64,000 nucleotides of DNA. Source: Desulfovibrio sp. G11 (lineage in GTDB: Bacteria; Desulfobacterota; Desulfovibrionia; Desulfovibrionales; Desulfovibrionaceae). The position numbers and the translations under genes are program-made. Position 1 is the stretch's first letter. Every line of letters begins with the position of its first letter. The DNA lies in NCBI RefSeq assembly GCF_900243745.1, contig NZ_LT984798.1:2102501-2166500 (forward strand), read 5' to 3'. Below the pieces are notes generated by a model, which saw nothing but the letters and a program-made list of their open reading frames with translations, was not told the origin of the DNA and did not search any database. Shown here piece after piece: positions 9,901 through 18,654 of this stretch.

Positions 9901-10678
9901 GCCGCAGGCGGGCCAGAAAAGCCCCCCCGGCGATAAAGGCGCCGAGGTAATAGCACCAGTAGGCCGGATGCACGGCCGCATGGGGCGCGGCAAATCCGTA
10001 CTGGCCGCCGATAAGCCCGGTCAGCGGACCGCGCAGAAGGCCCATGAGGGCCACAGCCGCAGCCAGGGCCAGCACCGGCAGGCTGCTGCCGCGCATGGGG
10101 CCAAGGGCCGTGTGCGTGTCTTCCGACGCATCTTCCAGCGCCACGCGGCGCACGGCGTCAACATACAGCCAGATGAAAATGGTGGTGGCCAGGGCCATGA
10201 CCAGCAGGGCCACAAGCCCGCCGGGTATGGCTTCAAGCACCGCCGCATTGATGAAAAGGCGGGCTTCAGGCAAGAGAAACGGCGAGCCGCCCACTGAGGC
10301 CAGCAGGCCCAGGGCGAATAGTGCCGCCGTCCAGGGGTGGCGCTGCCCGGAGCCGCCGAGGTCGGCCAGTGTGACGGACCCGCGGCTACAGGCAGTGCCT
10401 GTATGGCAGGCCGAAGAGAGCCGGGCCAGAGCCGTCCAGGCCAGTCCGCGCGCGGCTGCCTGGAAGAGTATGAAGAGCCATAAGCCGGTGGCGCCGGCGG
10501 CGGTTCCCGCCCCAAGCCCCAGGCAAACAATGCCTGCATCATGCAGGGCGCCCCAGAGGATCAGGCGTCGCGGGTCCTTGCGCTGGCGCACGGCCTGAGC
10601 CGCGGCATACAGCATAAGGGCCATGCCCACCAGAAGCGGCACCAGCAGGCCGCCAGCCGAGAACAATGATTCCGTCAT
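6941..10678 (-). CDS. cooM: Giant antiporter-type subunit CooM (fused NuoL/NuoM-like halves)
   Basis: A 1245-residue membrane protein made of two tandem Mrp/NuoL/M/N-like proton-translocating modules, each with about a dozen hydrophobic segments. Both halves contain the family's lysine-bearing HxxxHAxxKxxLFL-type segment (FNHAIMKDLLFLGAG in the first half, INHVFFKDLLFLVCG in the second) and a conserved glutamate in a WELMTF / WEIMSSW helix. The length and single-gene fusion match CooM. It is the first gene of the operon; the start has a moderate GGGGCG ribosome-binding site. Confidence 0.93.
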   Translation of the reverse strand: MTESLFSAGGLLVPLLVGMALMLYAAAQAVRQRKDPRRLILWGALHDAGIVCLGLGAGTAAGATGLWLFILFQAAARGLAWTALARLSSACHTGTACSRGSVTLADLGGSGQRHPWTAALFALGLLASVGGSPFLLPEARLFINAAVLEAIPGGLVALLVMALATTIFIWLYVDAVRRVALEDASEDTHTALGPMRGSSLPVLALAAAVALMGLLRGPLTGLIGGQYGFAAPHAAVHPAYWCYYLGAFIAGGAFLARLRQAPVVGTAFAALAFVLALAIEAGPTAKLFLIMTSLVALVVCVYSQGYIHGRHQGRYWFFLLLTFASLAGIVSSSDAPGLYGYWELMTFASYFLVVHEGRRSAFDAGLKYYIMCAGGALFMLPGLLMLGQGFVPTPVVQAAFVLCLAGFGVKAGLVPLHSWLPDAHPAAPSSVSAPLSGIITKMGIFGIVAVLLMRPMVSSLPGLFGLSWLGTGLVFTGAATLILGEVMALRQDDIKRMLAYSTLGQIGEIALVLGIGTWLSTTGALWHMFNHAIMKDLLFLGAGALILRSGSRKLADLRGLGRQMPFTVACMGIGLVSIMGLPPFGAFYSKFLMIQAATEAGQLWLAALILGGSLVGLVYYTRILKTLVFEERPDYLPKATEAPLTMRLGMGALAALCLLLGLAPQLPMQIVVPVASLAFVPNPSDASVLLAMNVSWPIYVVVPVFGALLPALFHKNRIMAGKTSVGVLLATALLVILFGRGLDTLSFCFALIVPLLGAVNMAYALGYMEHSHRQWRFYCAFTAMCGGLVGMAASQYLLSFFLFWEIMSSWTLYLAIAHEGDKASLREAFKYFIFNVFGAGFIFVGLCVIGPFTPFSTLLLEGMAPSLSPGAAWLGMALLAAGFVMKAAQLPFRIDWQMHPALAPTPVSGYISSVLLKSAILGLIKLFMLLGGGFALAGVLGGFEQGSISVAVMWIGGITIIMAALQALRSNGIKLIFIYSTVSQLGYMVLAVAAGGALGYAGGMLHVINHVFFKDLLFLVCGAVMFASHKETLDDLGGIGRKMPFTLAMFAIAGLSVVGVPPTSGFSSKWLIYHALMEAGQPFLALLSLIGSVLTMAYIAKFLHAAFLGQPARDLDEIREVPRIMRVPMGILAAGCLLTGIFPGLALGPINSVLFEYGFMPLNVGLSGVLSGAGAWNATGMFVMMALAFAGGCWFVKRFTRLREIDVHTCGLPPETATSRMTPSSIYGGLTRLLGSERAPKENRS

Positions 10679-11555
10679 AATTCGCCCCGTAGTTTGCGGG
10701 TCTTCCGGGCCAGCCCCGTGCTTGCCCCGACTATGCTCTCTCCTGACATGGTATCACATCCATACCGTATCGTGAAAAAAATAGTAAAAAGAGTGTTACC
10801 AGCCTTATCGCACTTCGCTACTCTGCGCAAGTGCTGATTATTCCACCAAAAAAATAGAGGTTACGTTAAATTGCACAGGTGTGGCGCAGGTTTTTCCCGT
10901 AAACTTGCAGTTTGTGCAATAATTCACAGTGATGTGACGTATGTTTAAATTGTATAAAATTGTGTGTTGACTGTGCATTCAGTCTATACTTGCGCTATGT
11001 TAGTTGTACGCACAAACAATTTTTGAATTGTTTATGTCTTTAAATGATTGCGCTCACGCCCCGCTTTTCATCTGTCTGGATGTGTTGCAAGCTACCATTG
11101 GTTAAGAAGGCGTTTTTATAAATATCGTGCTACTGAAAAAAATTATCAGCGCGAATGGTTTTGTGACGGAACTCAATATGTGATTTATTGGGCGATGGCG
11201 GTGCGTTTTTTTGATTCTTCAGCAATGTTTTTGTGTTACTGAAGTTTTCCGGCAAGAATCCAGATGTGAGCGTGCAGGTGACGCAACAGGCGGGCTGGAG
11301 GTGTTGCGGAAGCGGGCCGCTCCTCAGAGCGTGTTGTTTCGGGGATGTCTATTCCCGGTATGTTGCGGCGGACTGCGGCGTTGAATCGCACAACTGCATG
11401 ACGGCGCGTTTTTTTTCATGCCCCTTGGGGCAATAGCAGTTGTTGGCGTGTGCTTTGGCGCAGCCGTCGAATGTATTTTAACGTCAGACTGCTTCGCCTG
11501 CAAAAACACGCAGGGTGTACCCGGAGGAAACTGAAGTGCGGGCTGGGTGTGGGGG
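10679..11555. other. 877-base intergenic region upstream of cooM
   Basis: No credible gene: the ORFs here are short, lack ribosome-binding sites and do not resemble proteins. Bases ~10740-11250 are clearly AT-rich against the GC-rich surroundings. An 8-bp perfect inverted repeat (11014-11021 / 11026-11033, loop TTTG) lies in it. The coo operon promoter must be near the right-hand end of cooM, at 10680-10850, but I do not see a convincing -24/-12 or CooA-type site. A GCCCC-TT-GGGGC hairpin sits near 11420. The remainder to gpsA shows nothing I can name. Confidence 0.5.
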
Positions 11556-12554
11556 CTATTCTTCGCGCAGGTCCCTGGCCATCAGGTCGCTCAGCACGGT
11601 GGGCGGGGCCATTTCCTTGTAAAGGATGCCGTAAACAGCCCTGGTCAGCGGGGCCTCCACCTGGAGCTTTTGCGCCATCTCATGGATGGCGGCAGTGGTT
11701 TTTACGCCTTCGGCCACCATGCCGAGGCTTTGCGTGATATGCTCGAGCTTTTCTCCCCGACCAAGCCGCAGCCCCACCTGGCGGTTTCGTGAAAGGTCGT
11801 CGGTGCAGGTCAGGGTAAGGTCTCCCAATCCGGAAAGGCCCATAAAGGTGTGCGCTTGCGCGCCGCGCGCGACACCAAGGCGGCTCATTTCCGCCAGCCC
11901 GCGGGTGACGAGCGCAGCGCGGCTGTTGGCTCCAAGACCCAGACCGTCGCATGTGCCTGCCGCAATGGCCATGACGTTTTTGAGCGCGCCGCCCATTTCC
12001 ACTCCAACCACATCCGTGCTGGAATAGCAGCGAAAGGCAGGGCCGGAAAAGACGCCGCGCAGGTAACGGCCCAAAGCTTCGTCATACGAAGCCAGCACAA
12101 CGGCCGTGGGCAGGTCGCGCAGCACGTCAGCGGCAAAGGACGGGCCGGACAGAACCGCGTAGCGCGGGTTGAGGCCGCCCAGTTCCTGAGCCGTTATTTC
12201 GGCGCAGGTTGCCAGAGAGCCTGTTTCTATGCCTTTGGCAGCATTGACGAGGGTTACGCCCGGCTGAAAATGGCAGGCATGACCGGCAAGCCAGGGGCGC
12301 AACTGCTGGCAGGGAACAGCAAGCACCACCAGAGGCCGGGCGAGCACGGCCGGGTCTGTTGTGGCCGCGAGGCGAGGATCAAGCGGCAGGCCGGGCAGGT
12401 AGCGCGGATTTTCGTGTTTCCGGTTGATGGTCCGGGCCACAGCATCATCGCGCAGCCATATGCTGACATCGTGTCCACCACGGGCCAGCAGATGCCCGAG
12501 GGCCGTGCCCCAACTGCCGCCCCCGGCTACACAGACGGATATTTTATCAGCCAT
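11556..12554 (-). CDS. gpsA: Glycerol-3-phosphate dehydrogenase [NAD(P)+]
   Basis: A 332-residue enzyme that reduces dihydroxyacetone phosphate to sn-glycerol 3-phosphate for phospholipid synthesis, cytoplasmic. The N-terminal Rossmann motif is GGGSWGTAL at residues 11-19, followed by the family's IWLRD and NPRYLPG segments, and the catalytic-region NAAKGIE and GLSGLGDLTLTC motifs. Length is typical. The start has an AGGA site six bases upstream. Confidence 0.96.
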   Translation of the reverse strand: MADKISVCVAGGGSWGTALGHLLARGGHDVSIWLRDDAVARTINRKHENPRYLPGLPLDPRLAATTDPAVLARPLVVLAVPCQQLRPWLAGHACHFQPGVTLVNAAKGIETGSLATCAEITAQELGGLNPRYAVLSGPSFAADVLRDLPTAVVLASYDEALGRYLRGVFSGPAFRCYSSTDVVGVEMGGALKNVMAIAAGTCDGLGLGANSRAALVTRGLAEMSRLGVARGAQAHTFMGLSGLGDLTLTCTDDLSRNRQVGLRLGRGEKLEHITQSLGMVAEGVKTTAAIHEMAQKLQVEAPLTRAVYGILYKEMAPPTVLSDLMARDLREE

Positions 12555-12676
12555 GTTTTTCCTGTACTTGTCTTTATAAAGCAGTTCAACGTAAAAATGC
12601 CGATTTGCTGCCCGGGAAAGCCCCCCTTCCGGGCAGCGCCCGGAGGTGCAGCAGTCAGGGAATTGTGGAGCACAGC

Positions 12677-14149
12677 TTAAAAGCCCAGGGCAGACTCCGG
12701 CCCGGGAACAGCAGGCAGCGGCGCGGCGTTGCGGACGGTGTGCGATCCGCTTGGGCGTTTCCGGTCTCCATCACCAAAGCAGACCAGAAACATGCCGCTG
12801 AAAAGCTGACCCCGGTAAACTTCTACCCGGAATATCCGGGCCTGTCTGTCCACCGAAAAACGCGGCATGAAGTCTTTGCGGCGCAGTTCCACACCCGTTT
12901 CGTCGGGCTGCCCGTTCTCAAAGCCGATGGCGTTGACCCTGTAGCCCTCAAGAGGGTGCACCAGCAGGCTGTCTTTTGCATAAACGATCTGCCCGAAGGG
13001 GACCAGGATGTCCTGCCCGTCCACGCGCACCGGAGCTGCGCCAAGGCTGTCGTCCACTTCACGCCATTCGGGGCGGATGAGGGTAATCATGCGATTGCCG
13101 TAGTGGACGCAGTACTGGCCTTCATGGCCTTTGGCACAGGGCAGTACTGCCATGATGGGCTTGGTCGGCACGGCGCGGGCCGGAGCGCTTCTGGGCAGGG
13201 GCAAATAGTTTATGGCAGGCCGGACGTCTTCCAGGGGCAGAAAGACCCGGTTGTCGGCAAAAGATACGGCCAGATCGTCCTGAAGCGCCTGGCGTACGCC
13301 CTGGGGTGTAAGGGAAAACGAGCGGCTGAAGTCCACCCCTGCCTGCCGCAAAAAGGATTCCACCATCAGCAGATGGTAATAGGCACGCAGTTCCACAGAA
13401 AATTCCTTGCTGGCTTCAAGGCCGAAGGCCGCCTTGCCTTGCCGCACGGCATAGTAGGAAAGGCTTTTTTCCATTTCGCGGTCGCCCGCCGCCGTATTGG
13501 TATTGCGCACATGCAGGCGGTGGTCGGGGGCCAGAAGCCCCGCGTTGGCGGCGGCCACGGCTTCGTCGGCCATCGCGCCCAGAGAACTCATGAATGCGCC
13601 GGGCAGGCTGGCCTGGTCAATGATAACCGACTGGCCCCAGCGCGCGGGATTGCGCAGCCTGTTCTCGTATTGATGGCGATAGTAGCCGCTGCCGTCATGC
13701 AGGTTCAGCACCAGGGCCACATCGGGGTGGTCAATGATATCCTGTATGCGTCGAACGGTGACATACTCCGGGTCACTGTGGTCAAGGCGGGCGAACTTGC
13801 GGTTCATGTCGCCATGCAGCCCGCGCGACCGCTTGATGATACTGGGAAAATTGAGGTTGGGCACTACCCATACACTGCCGTTTTCCACGGTATAGTGGGT
13901 GGTCAGCAGGCTTGCGGCCGAGAAGCCGCCCGGCTCATCTCCCTGTATGCCACCCACAACCAGCACCGTGCGCGGCCCGCCTCCCAGGTGCACCACGGTA
14001 AAATCCAGAGAAAAGGCATCCTGCGCCCGCGCGGCGGCCGCCAGGCTGAGCAGGGCGCAACACATCAGCAGGCTGCAGATACATTGCTGTGCCGTGGACA
14101 GGCCCCTGTGCCTCTTGTGTGCTTGTGAGAAAGGTCTGTATACTTGCAT
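12677..14149 (-). CDS. Exported M99/Csd4-like peptidoglycan carboxypeptidase
   Basis: About 490 residues. The start chosen (MQVYRP) gives an N-region with basic residues, a hydrophobic core around residues 22-40 and an ARAQD cleavage site; in-frame ATGs at 14170 and 14383 are alternatives. The mature protein starts with a GGxQGDEPGG motif (Q69, E72) and later LNLHDGSGYYR (H151). A Gln-Glu-His zinc set instead of the usual His-Glu-His is the hallmark of M99 enzymes such as Helicobacter Csd4 and Campylobacter Pgp1, which trim peptidoglycan tripeptides to dipeptides and set helical cell shape. Desulfovibrio cells are vibrioid, so a cell-curvature role is a reasonable inference. A 9-bp stem-loop (12607-12637) follows the gene. 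Confidence 0.7.
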   Translation of the reverse strand: MQVYRPFSQAHKRHRGLSTAQQCICSLLMCCALLSLAAAARAQDAFSLDFTVVHLGGGPRTVLVVGGIQGDEPGGFSAASLLTTHYTVENGSVWVVPNLNFPSIIKRSRGLHGDMNRKFARLDHSDPEYVTVRRIQDIIDHPDVALVLNLHDGSGYYRHQYENRLRNPARWGQSVIIDQASLPGAFMSSLGAMADEAVAAANAGLLAPDHRLHVRNTNTAAGDREMEKSLSYYAVRQGKAAFGLEASKEFSVELRAYYHLLMVESFLRQAGVDFSRSFSLTPQGVRQALQDDLAVSFADNRVFLPLEDVRPAINYLPLPRSAPARAVPTKPIMAVLPCAKGHEGQYCVHYGNRMITLIRPEWREVDDSLGAAPVRVDGQDILVPFGQIVYAKDSLLVHPLEGYRVNAIGFENGQPDETGVELRRKDFMPRFSVDRQARIFRVEVYRGQLFSGMFLVCFGDGDRKRPSGSHTVRNAAPLPAVPGPESALGF

Positions 14150-14543
14150 GGCGGTACGGTTTGGGCGCATGGTTGTCCGGACGGTCTGCCTGTAGGTTAT
14201 GGCCGCTGCACTACCTCGGGCCGTGGTGCCTGTCCGGCGCGGTTTCGGCCATTGCGGCCCGGCCTGTTTCGCGCGGATGACGGCATGCCGCGGTCTCTGC
14301 CCGGACATGTCATGCCGTTGCGTTTTTTTGCCCTCGCGGCCTGTGGCGAACCGGCCGGAATTTTTTCGCGGCGGTGCGGGCATAGCGGGCTACATGTACG
14401 CCATGCAGGCGCGAACGGCAAGATGATGGGGCTTGAGGCGAAGTGACGTTGTGCCTGTCCGGGTGCGCAGCCCGCGCCGGTCTTTTCTGCTGAAAAAACC
14501 GGCGCAGAGCCGCCGCGCATTGCCGAAAAGGCTCAGGCGGGGC

Positions 14544-14741
14544 CTATTCCGGGTCAAAACCGATATTGCTGATGGCCGTGCGCAGGGCGTCCATATCCAC
14601 GGGGCCGTCCTCTTCATAGCGCAAGACTTTTTCGTCCAGGTCCACCAGCGGATTTTTTATGCCGGCAACCTTGCCCGCCGCTTCTTCCACAGCGGCCTTG
14701 CAGTGTCCGCAGCTCATACCATTGACTTTCAGGCTTTTCAT
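14544..14741 (-). CDS. copZ: CopZ-like heavy-metal chaperone
   Basis: A 65-residue HMA-domain protein with the metal-binding motif GMSCGHC (C11, C14). Two in-frame ATGs occur in tandem; the second is taken because the AAGGAGG ribosome-binding site then has a five-base spacing. It carries Cu(I) in the cytosol, most likely to the divergently transcribed CopA ATPase 160 bases away. I see no recognisable CueR or CsoR operator between them. Confidence 0.88.
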   Translation of the reverse strand: MKSLKVNGMSCGHCKAAVEEAAGKVAGIKNPLVDLDEKVLRYEEDGPVDMDALRTAISNIGFDPE

Positions 14742-14901
14742 CATATCCTCCTTGGGGAAACAGTTTTCAATTTCAATGTGGTGCAAGTTTACGCGCGGTC
14801 ATGGCAAATGACAAGCCACGGCAAAACAAACCTGGGTCGGACAGGCGGGGTGCTCTGTGCAGCGCCGTGCTGCCCGGAACAGAAAGGGCTGGAGGACGAA
14901 T

Positions 14902-17271
14902 ATGAGCGAGGCCATTGCTGGTAAGGACGCCGCTGAAGGGGCATGCCCCCTGCAGTTTGATATCGGCGGCATGCACTGCGCTGCCTGCTCTTCGCGCATC
15001 GAGCGCGTGGTAGGCCGCATGGACGGGGTGGAAAAAATCAGCGTCAACCTTGCCACCGCCAAGGCAGAAGTGTGGGCCAGCCCCGGCCGTGAGGACGAGG
15101 TGCAGCACCAGATCATGGGGCGGGTCGCCACGCTCGGCTTCAGTGCCACCCCTGCCAGCGACGATGACGCCTCGACCGAATTTGCCGAAGGCAGGGCAAG
15201 GGCCATTAAAGATTCGCGCCACCGTTTGCGCAGGCTTGTGCCCATGGCCTGCTTCGCCGTGCCTCTGCTTGTTGTATCCATGGGGCATATGGTGGGCCTT
15301 GACTTGCCCGGCTGGCTTGATCCGCACGCTTCGCCGCGCGCCTTTATGCTGGTGCAGCTTTTTCTCAGCCTGCCCATAGTCTGGCTTGGACGCCACTTTT
15401 ATGTGGACGGCATCCGCGCGCTGCTGCGCAAGGCTCCGGCCATGGACAGCCTTGTGGCCGTGGGTACGGGCGCGGCTTTTCTTTACAGCCTGGTGAACAC
15501 GGTGCTGGGCCTCATGGGGCTGGACCCGGTGGAACGGGCCATGAATCTTTATTATGAATCCGGGGCCGTGCTGCTGACCATGATAGAGCTGGGGCAGTTT
15601 CTTGAGGCCACGGCAAAGCGCAAGGCTGGCGATGCCATGGGCGCGCTCATGAGCCTTACCCCTGAAACGGCCCTGCGGCTTGACTCTGCGGATGAGGCCC
15701 AGCCGCCGCGCGAAGTGCCCCTGTCTGAGGTCAAGGCGGGTGATCACCTGCTGTTGCGCCCCGGTGGTCGTGTGCCTGTGGATGGCGAGGTGCTTACCGG
15801 CAAGAGCGCCGTGGACCTTTCACTGCTTACGGGCGAGTCCATTCCTGTGGCAGTGGGGCCGGGAGACAAACTGGTGGCGGGCAGTGTTAACGGTGAAGGC
15901 TCGCTTACCCTGCGGGCCGATGCGGTGGGCCGTAATACGCGCCTTGCGCGCATTATCCGTCTGGTGCGCGAGGCTCAGGGCAGCAAGGCTCCCATTGCCC
16001 GCCTGGCGGACAGGGTGAGTTATTATTTCGTTCCTGCGGTCATGATATACGCGGTACTGGCGGCGCTGGCATGGCTGGTGTTCAGTTCCGAACCGGTTAC
16101 CACGCCGCTGACGGTCTTTGTGGCCGTGCTGGTTATGGCCTGCCCCTGCGCCATGGGTCTCGCCACGCCCATGTCCATCATGGTGGGAACCGGGCGCGGC
16201 GCGCAGCTTGGCGTGCTCATCAAGAACGGCTCCGCTCTGGAGCAGGCCGGGCATATCAATGTGCTTGCCGTGGACAAGACCGGAACCCTGACTACGGGCA
16301 AGCCCGTACTCACCGGGGTGACCCTGCTGGAGGGGGCCGGAGAGCTTGACGAAAACGGTCTTCTGAGTCTGGCCGCCGCCCTTGAGGCGCGTTCCGAGCA
16401 TCCGCTGGCCCAGGCCCTTATCAAGGCGGGCCATGACCGTAACCTGCCCGCCCGTCGTGTAGAGGACGTGGTGGTGACGCCCGGCATGGGCATCGCAGGA
16501 CGGGTATTTGCCGATGGGCAGGGCTGCCGGGTGGCCGTGGGCAATCGCGCTTTTATGAAGGAGTGCGGCCTTGAGGTTTCCCGGGATGTTGTGGACCGGC
16601 TGGCCGTGCTGGCCGAGGCCGGACAGACTCCCTTGCTGCTGGCTCTTGACCGGGGCGGAGAAAACCGTCTGGCTGGCATATTGGCGCTGGCGGACGGCAT
16701 ACGACCGGAATCGCCCTCAGTGGTGGCGCGTCTGCGTGAAATGGGCGTGCGCGTTGTCATGCTTACGGGCGACAATGAGCGCACGGCCCGGGCTGTGGCC
16801 GCGCAGGTAGGTGTGGATGAAGTGGCGGCCGGTCTGCTGCCCGCAGAAAAGGCCGATTATGTGCGTCGTCTGCAGGAGGAGGGGCATGTGGTAGGCATGG
16901 TGGGTGACGGTATCAACGATGCCCCGGCGCTGGCCCTGGCAAATGTGGGCATGGCTGTGGGAACAGGCGTGGATGTGAGCGCCGAGGCCGGAGACATCGT
17001 GCTGATGCGCGGCGGCATGGAGGCCGTACTTACCGCGCTGGCGCTTTCGCGTGCCACCATGCGCAATATCCGGCAGAATCTCTTTTGGGCATTTGGCTAC
17101 AACGTGCTGGGCCTGCCCGTGGCGGCCGGTCTTTTACATGTTTTTGGCGGCCCCATGCTTTCGCCCATGATAGCGGGTACGGCCATGGCCCTGTCGTCAG
17201 TGTCCGTGGTGACCAACGCCTTGAGACTGCGTTTTTTCAAGATAGAGCATTCTAGTTTTGAAAAAGTTTAA
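14902..17271 (+). CDS. copA: Cu+-exporting P1B-type ATPase
   Basis: A 789-residue heavy-metal P-type ATPase of the inner membrane. In order: one N-terminal HMA domain with GMHCAACSSR (C26, C29), paired membrane helices, the actuator TGES motif, the transmembrane CPC motif (ACPCAMGLATP near residue 413), the phosphorylation site DKTGTLT (~457), an SEHPLAQAL nucleotide-binding motif with its HP dipeptide, TGDN and the hinge GDGINDAPAL. The CPC plus single HMA and the copZ neighbour point to Cu+ export. The start is set by GGAGG six bases upstream; the frame opens earlier. Confidence 0.95.
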   Translation: MSEAIAGKDAAEGACPLQFDIGGMHCAACSSRIERVVGRMDGVEKISVNLATAKAEVWASPGREDEVQHQIMGRVATLGFSATPASDDDASTEFAEGRARAIKDSRHRLRRLVPMACFAVPLLVVSMGHMVGLDLPGWLDPHASPRAFMLVQLFLSLPIVWLGRHFYVDGIRALLRKAPAMDSLVAVGTGAAFLYSLVNTVLGLMGLDPVERAMNLYYESGAVLLTMIELGQFLEATAKRKAGDAMGALMSLTPETALRLDSADEAQPPREVPLSEVKAGDHLLLRPGGRVPVDGEVLTGKSAVDLSLLTGESIPVAVGPGDKLVAGSVNGEGSLTLRADAVGRNTRLARIIRLVREAQGSKAPIARLADRVSYYFVPAVMIYAVLAALAWLVFSSEPVTTPLTVFVAVLVMACPCAMGLATPMSIMVGTGRGAQLGVLIKNGSALEQAGHINVLAVDKTGTLTTGKPVLTGVTLLEGAGELDENGLLSLAAALEARSEHPLAQALIKAGHDRNLPARRVEDVVVTPGMGIAGRVFADGQGCRVAVGNRAFMKECGLEVSRDVVDRLAVLAEAGQTPLLLALDRGGENRLAGILALADGIRPESPSVVARLREMGVRVVMLTGDNERTARAVAAQVGVDEVAAGLLPAEKADYVRRLQEEGHVVGMVGDGINDAPALALANVGMAVGTGVDVSAEAGDIVLMRGGMEAVLTALALSRATMRNIRQNLFWAFGYNVLGLPVAAGLLHVFGGPMLSPMIAGTAMALSSVSVVTNALRLRFFKIEHSSFEKV

Positions 17272-17425
17272 ATGTGCGCTGATGCCGCATGAGGGTGCAG
17301 CGCACCGTAATACGGCAGCATGACAACTTTGAAAAAGCTGGCATGCACTGCGGGGCTTTTTTTAAAATTACGCGCCGTGAAATGGTTGCAAGGCGGGCCT
17401 GCTTTGACCGTTACAGCAAAAGAAA

Positions 17426-17488
17426 TTACGGACGAAGACAGCAGCGGTGATCTGTCGCCAGGCAACCGTTTAAAGCGTTAACTGCGCT
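17426..17488. repeat. Dispersed intergenic repeat, copy A1
   Basis: Bases 17426-17488 align without large gaps to 33062-33120: both read TTACGG(A)CGAAGAC, then GCAGCG-TG, then a CTG..GCC.GGCA block, then TTT.AAAG and AACTG. Neither lies in a coding region. The match is imperfect, as for an old extragenic repeat family. Confidence 0.6.
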
Positions 17489-17559
17489 AGAAGACCAGGT
17501 TGCCATAGCTGCGGTTATGAAACGCGGCTGGGGCATTGACGGACAAAATCATGGGCTTG

Positions 17560-17603
17560 CGCCCCCCCCGGCCGGCATCGGCCGGGGGGGGGGCGTTTTT
17601 TAT
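17560..17603 (+). terminator. Strong GC-rich hairpin with T-run
   Basis: An eight-C run plus GGCCG (17562-17574) pairs with CGGCC plus a G-run (17579-17593) around a GCAT loop, followed by CGTTTTTTATTT. This is a classic intrinsic terminator on the plus strand. It stands 290 bases after copA and just beyond the convergent hpt gene, so it may serve both strands. Confidence 0.75.
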
Positions 17604-17641
17604 TTACTAACTATCCGGAGCGAAATCAGAAAATTTCGGAA

Positions 17642-17980
17642 CTACTGGGTCATGAAGGCGTGCATGGTTACCAGGGTTTCCATGACGGTGGTGCTGAAGT
17701 GGCTGAGGGCGCGGCCCGTGTCCGCCCCGGCCCTGATGGCCATTTCAAGCTCCAGCGCGGCGGCGGCCAGCGCCTTGGCCCCCAGGTTGGCCGCTGCCCC
17801 CTTGGTGCTGTGCACCAGTTGTCTGGCTTCATCGGCATTGCCGTTCTTGAGAGCCACAGCCACCCTGTCGGGAGTGTCGCGTTCCGTTTCAATAAATTTG
17901 CCCAGCAGCTTGACGTAAAGGTCACGCTTGTTGAGCACACGGCTCATGGCGTCCTTCCAGTCCAGTAATTCCTCGGTCAT
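17642..17980 (-). CDS. HPt (histidine phosphotransfer) domain protein
   Basis: A 112-residue all-helical protein matching a stand-alone HPt domain. The phosphoacceptor histidine is H57 in the motif LVHSTKGAAANLGA. Such proteins relay phosphoryl groups between hybrid sensor kinases and response regulators in the cytosol. No kinase or regulator gene is adjacent, so its partners are elsewhere in the genome. Confidence 0.85.
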   Translation of the reverse strand: MTEELLDWKDAMSRVLNKRDLYVKLLGKFIETERDTPDRVAVALKNGNADEARQLVHSTKGAAANLGAKALAAAALELEMAIRAGADTGRALSHFSTTVMETLVTMHAFMTQ

Positions 17981-18648
17981 GGTTTCCTTCTTGGCGCGGG
18001 TTGATAACAGACGGCAGATGCCGTCAGGGCCACAGCGCGGGGCAATGGTCCCTTGAGACTTCAGACAAGCAGAATTGGTGTGGTCAAATACTGCCAGTTA
18101 GGCTTGCGCATGACAATAATTTTATTGGCATAAAGTGCCGATTGTTGCAAAGGAGCGCATGCCCCGCATCCGGGGCAGACGGCTGCCGCAGGGGCGCTTC
18201 GGATCTCATTGGGTGAAAGAGGCGGGCAATGCCGGTTGCCGTTTTTTCCGGCTGGTCTGGTGGGAGAAAAAACAGCCGCTGTGTGTGCGGAAAACAAAGA
18301 CGCCGGAGGGTGGTACGCAGAGGAACATGTATGCGCTTAACGAAACTGCGCGGTAAGCGTGGAGCAGTTTGCCGGGGAAAGGCTGCATTTGATGTGTGTT
18401 ATAGCATTTTACCTTTGAAAATATATACGCTCAAGTATTGCTACGCGCCAGCTCCTGCGCTTAGAGCATTTCAAGTATGAAATGCTCTACAAGGAGTTGG
18501 AGACAAATCCTTGTCGCCAAATGCTTGTAGGGCGGCTTTGCCGACCGTTAAACAGTCATTTGAAGCGTTATTGCTCTAGTCGCGCAAATACACTGGGCTT
18601 GCGCCTTCGCGGCGGGCGCTGTTCACGCAGTCGCCAAAGCATTTTCAA
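17981..18648. other. Non-coding region between hpt and the IS4-family element
   Basis: About 670 bases with no supported gene. It contains a GACGGC/GCCGTC hairpin near 18011-18026 and the B1 intergenic repeat (18463-18579). The IS is inserted near its right end. Confidence 0.55.
18463..18579. repeat. Dispersed intergenic repeat, copy B1
   Basis: It opens with an 11-bp perfect inverted repeat (18463-18473 / 18478-18488, loop AGTA) and closes with a GTTAAA...CATTT...GCTCTAG block. The same order of blocks occurs at 42469-42594, with a hairpin and a GGCAAAG/CGGCTTTGCC core in between. Both copies are intergenic. Confidence 0.6.
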
Positions 18649-18654
18649 GCAATG

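Larger units (their letters stand above)
17272..17641. other. Intergenic region between copA and hpt
   Basis: 370 bases without a gene. It holds the A1 repeat copy and the GC-rich terminator listed separately; nothing else is recognisable. Confidence 0.6.

Noticed and set aside
1610..10678. Ech hydrogenase instead of Coo hydrogenase
   Set aside because: Ech has six subunits and a ~650-residue EchA. Here a 1245-residue fused antiporter subunit, a hypA and a cooF-like gene match the coo order.
11048..11509. Short ORFs in the coo upstream region
   Set aside because: All are under 70 codons, without ribosome-binding sites, and on both strands in AT-rich non-coding DNA.
14742..14901. CueR or CsoR operator between copZ and copA
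   Set aside because: I looked for the palindromic patterns of these regulators and found none that I could support.
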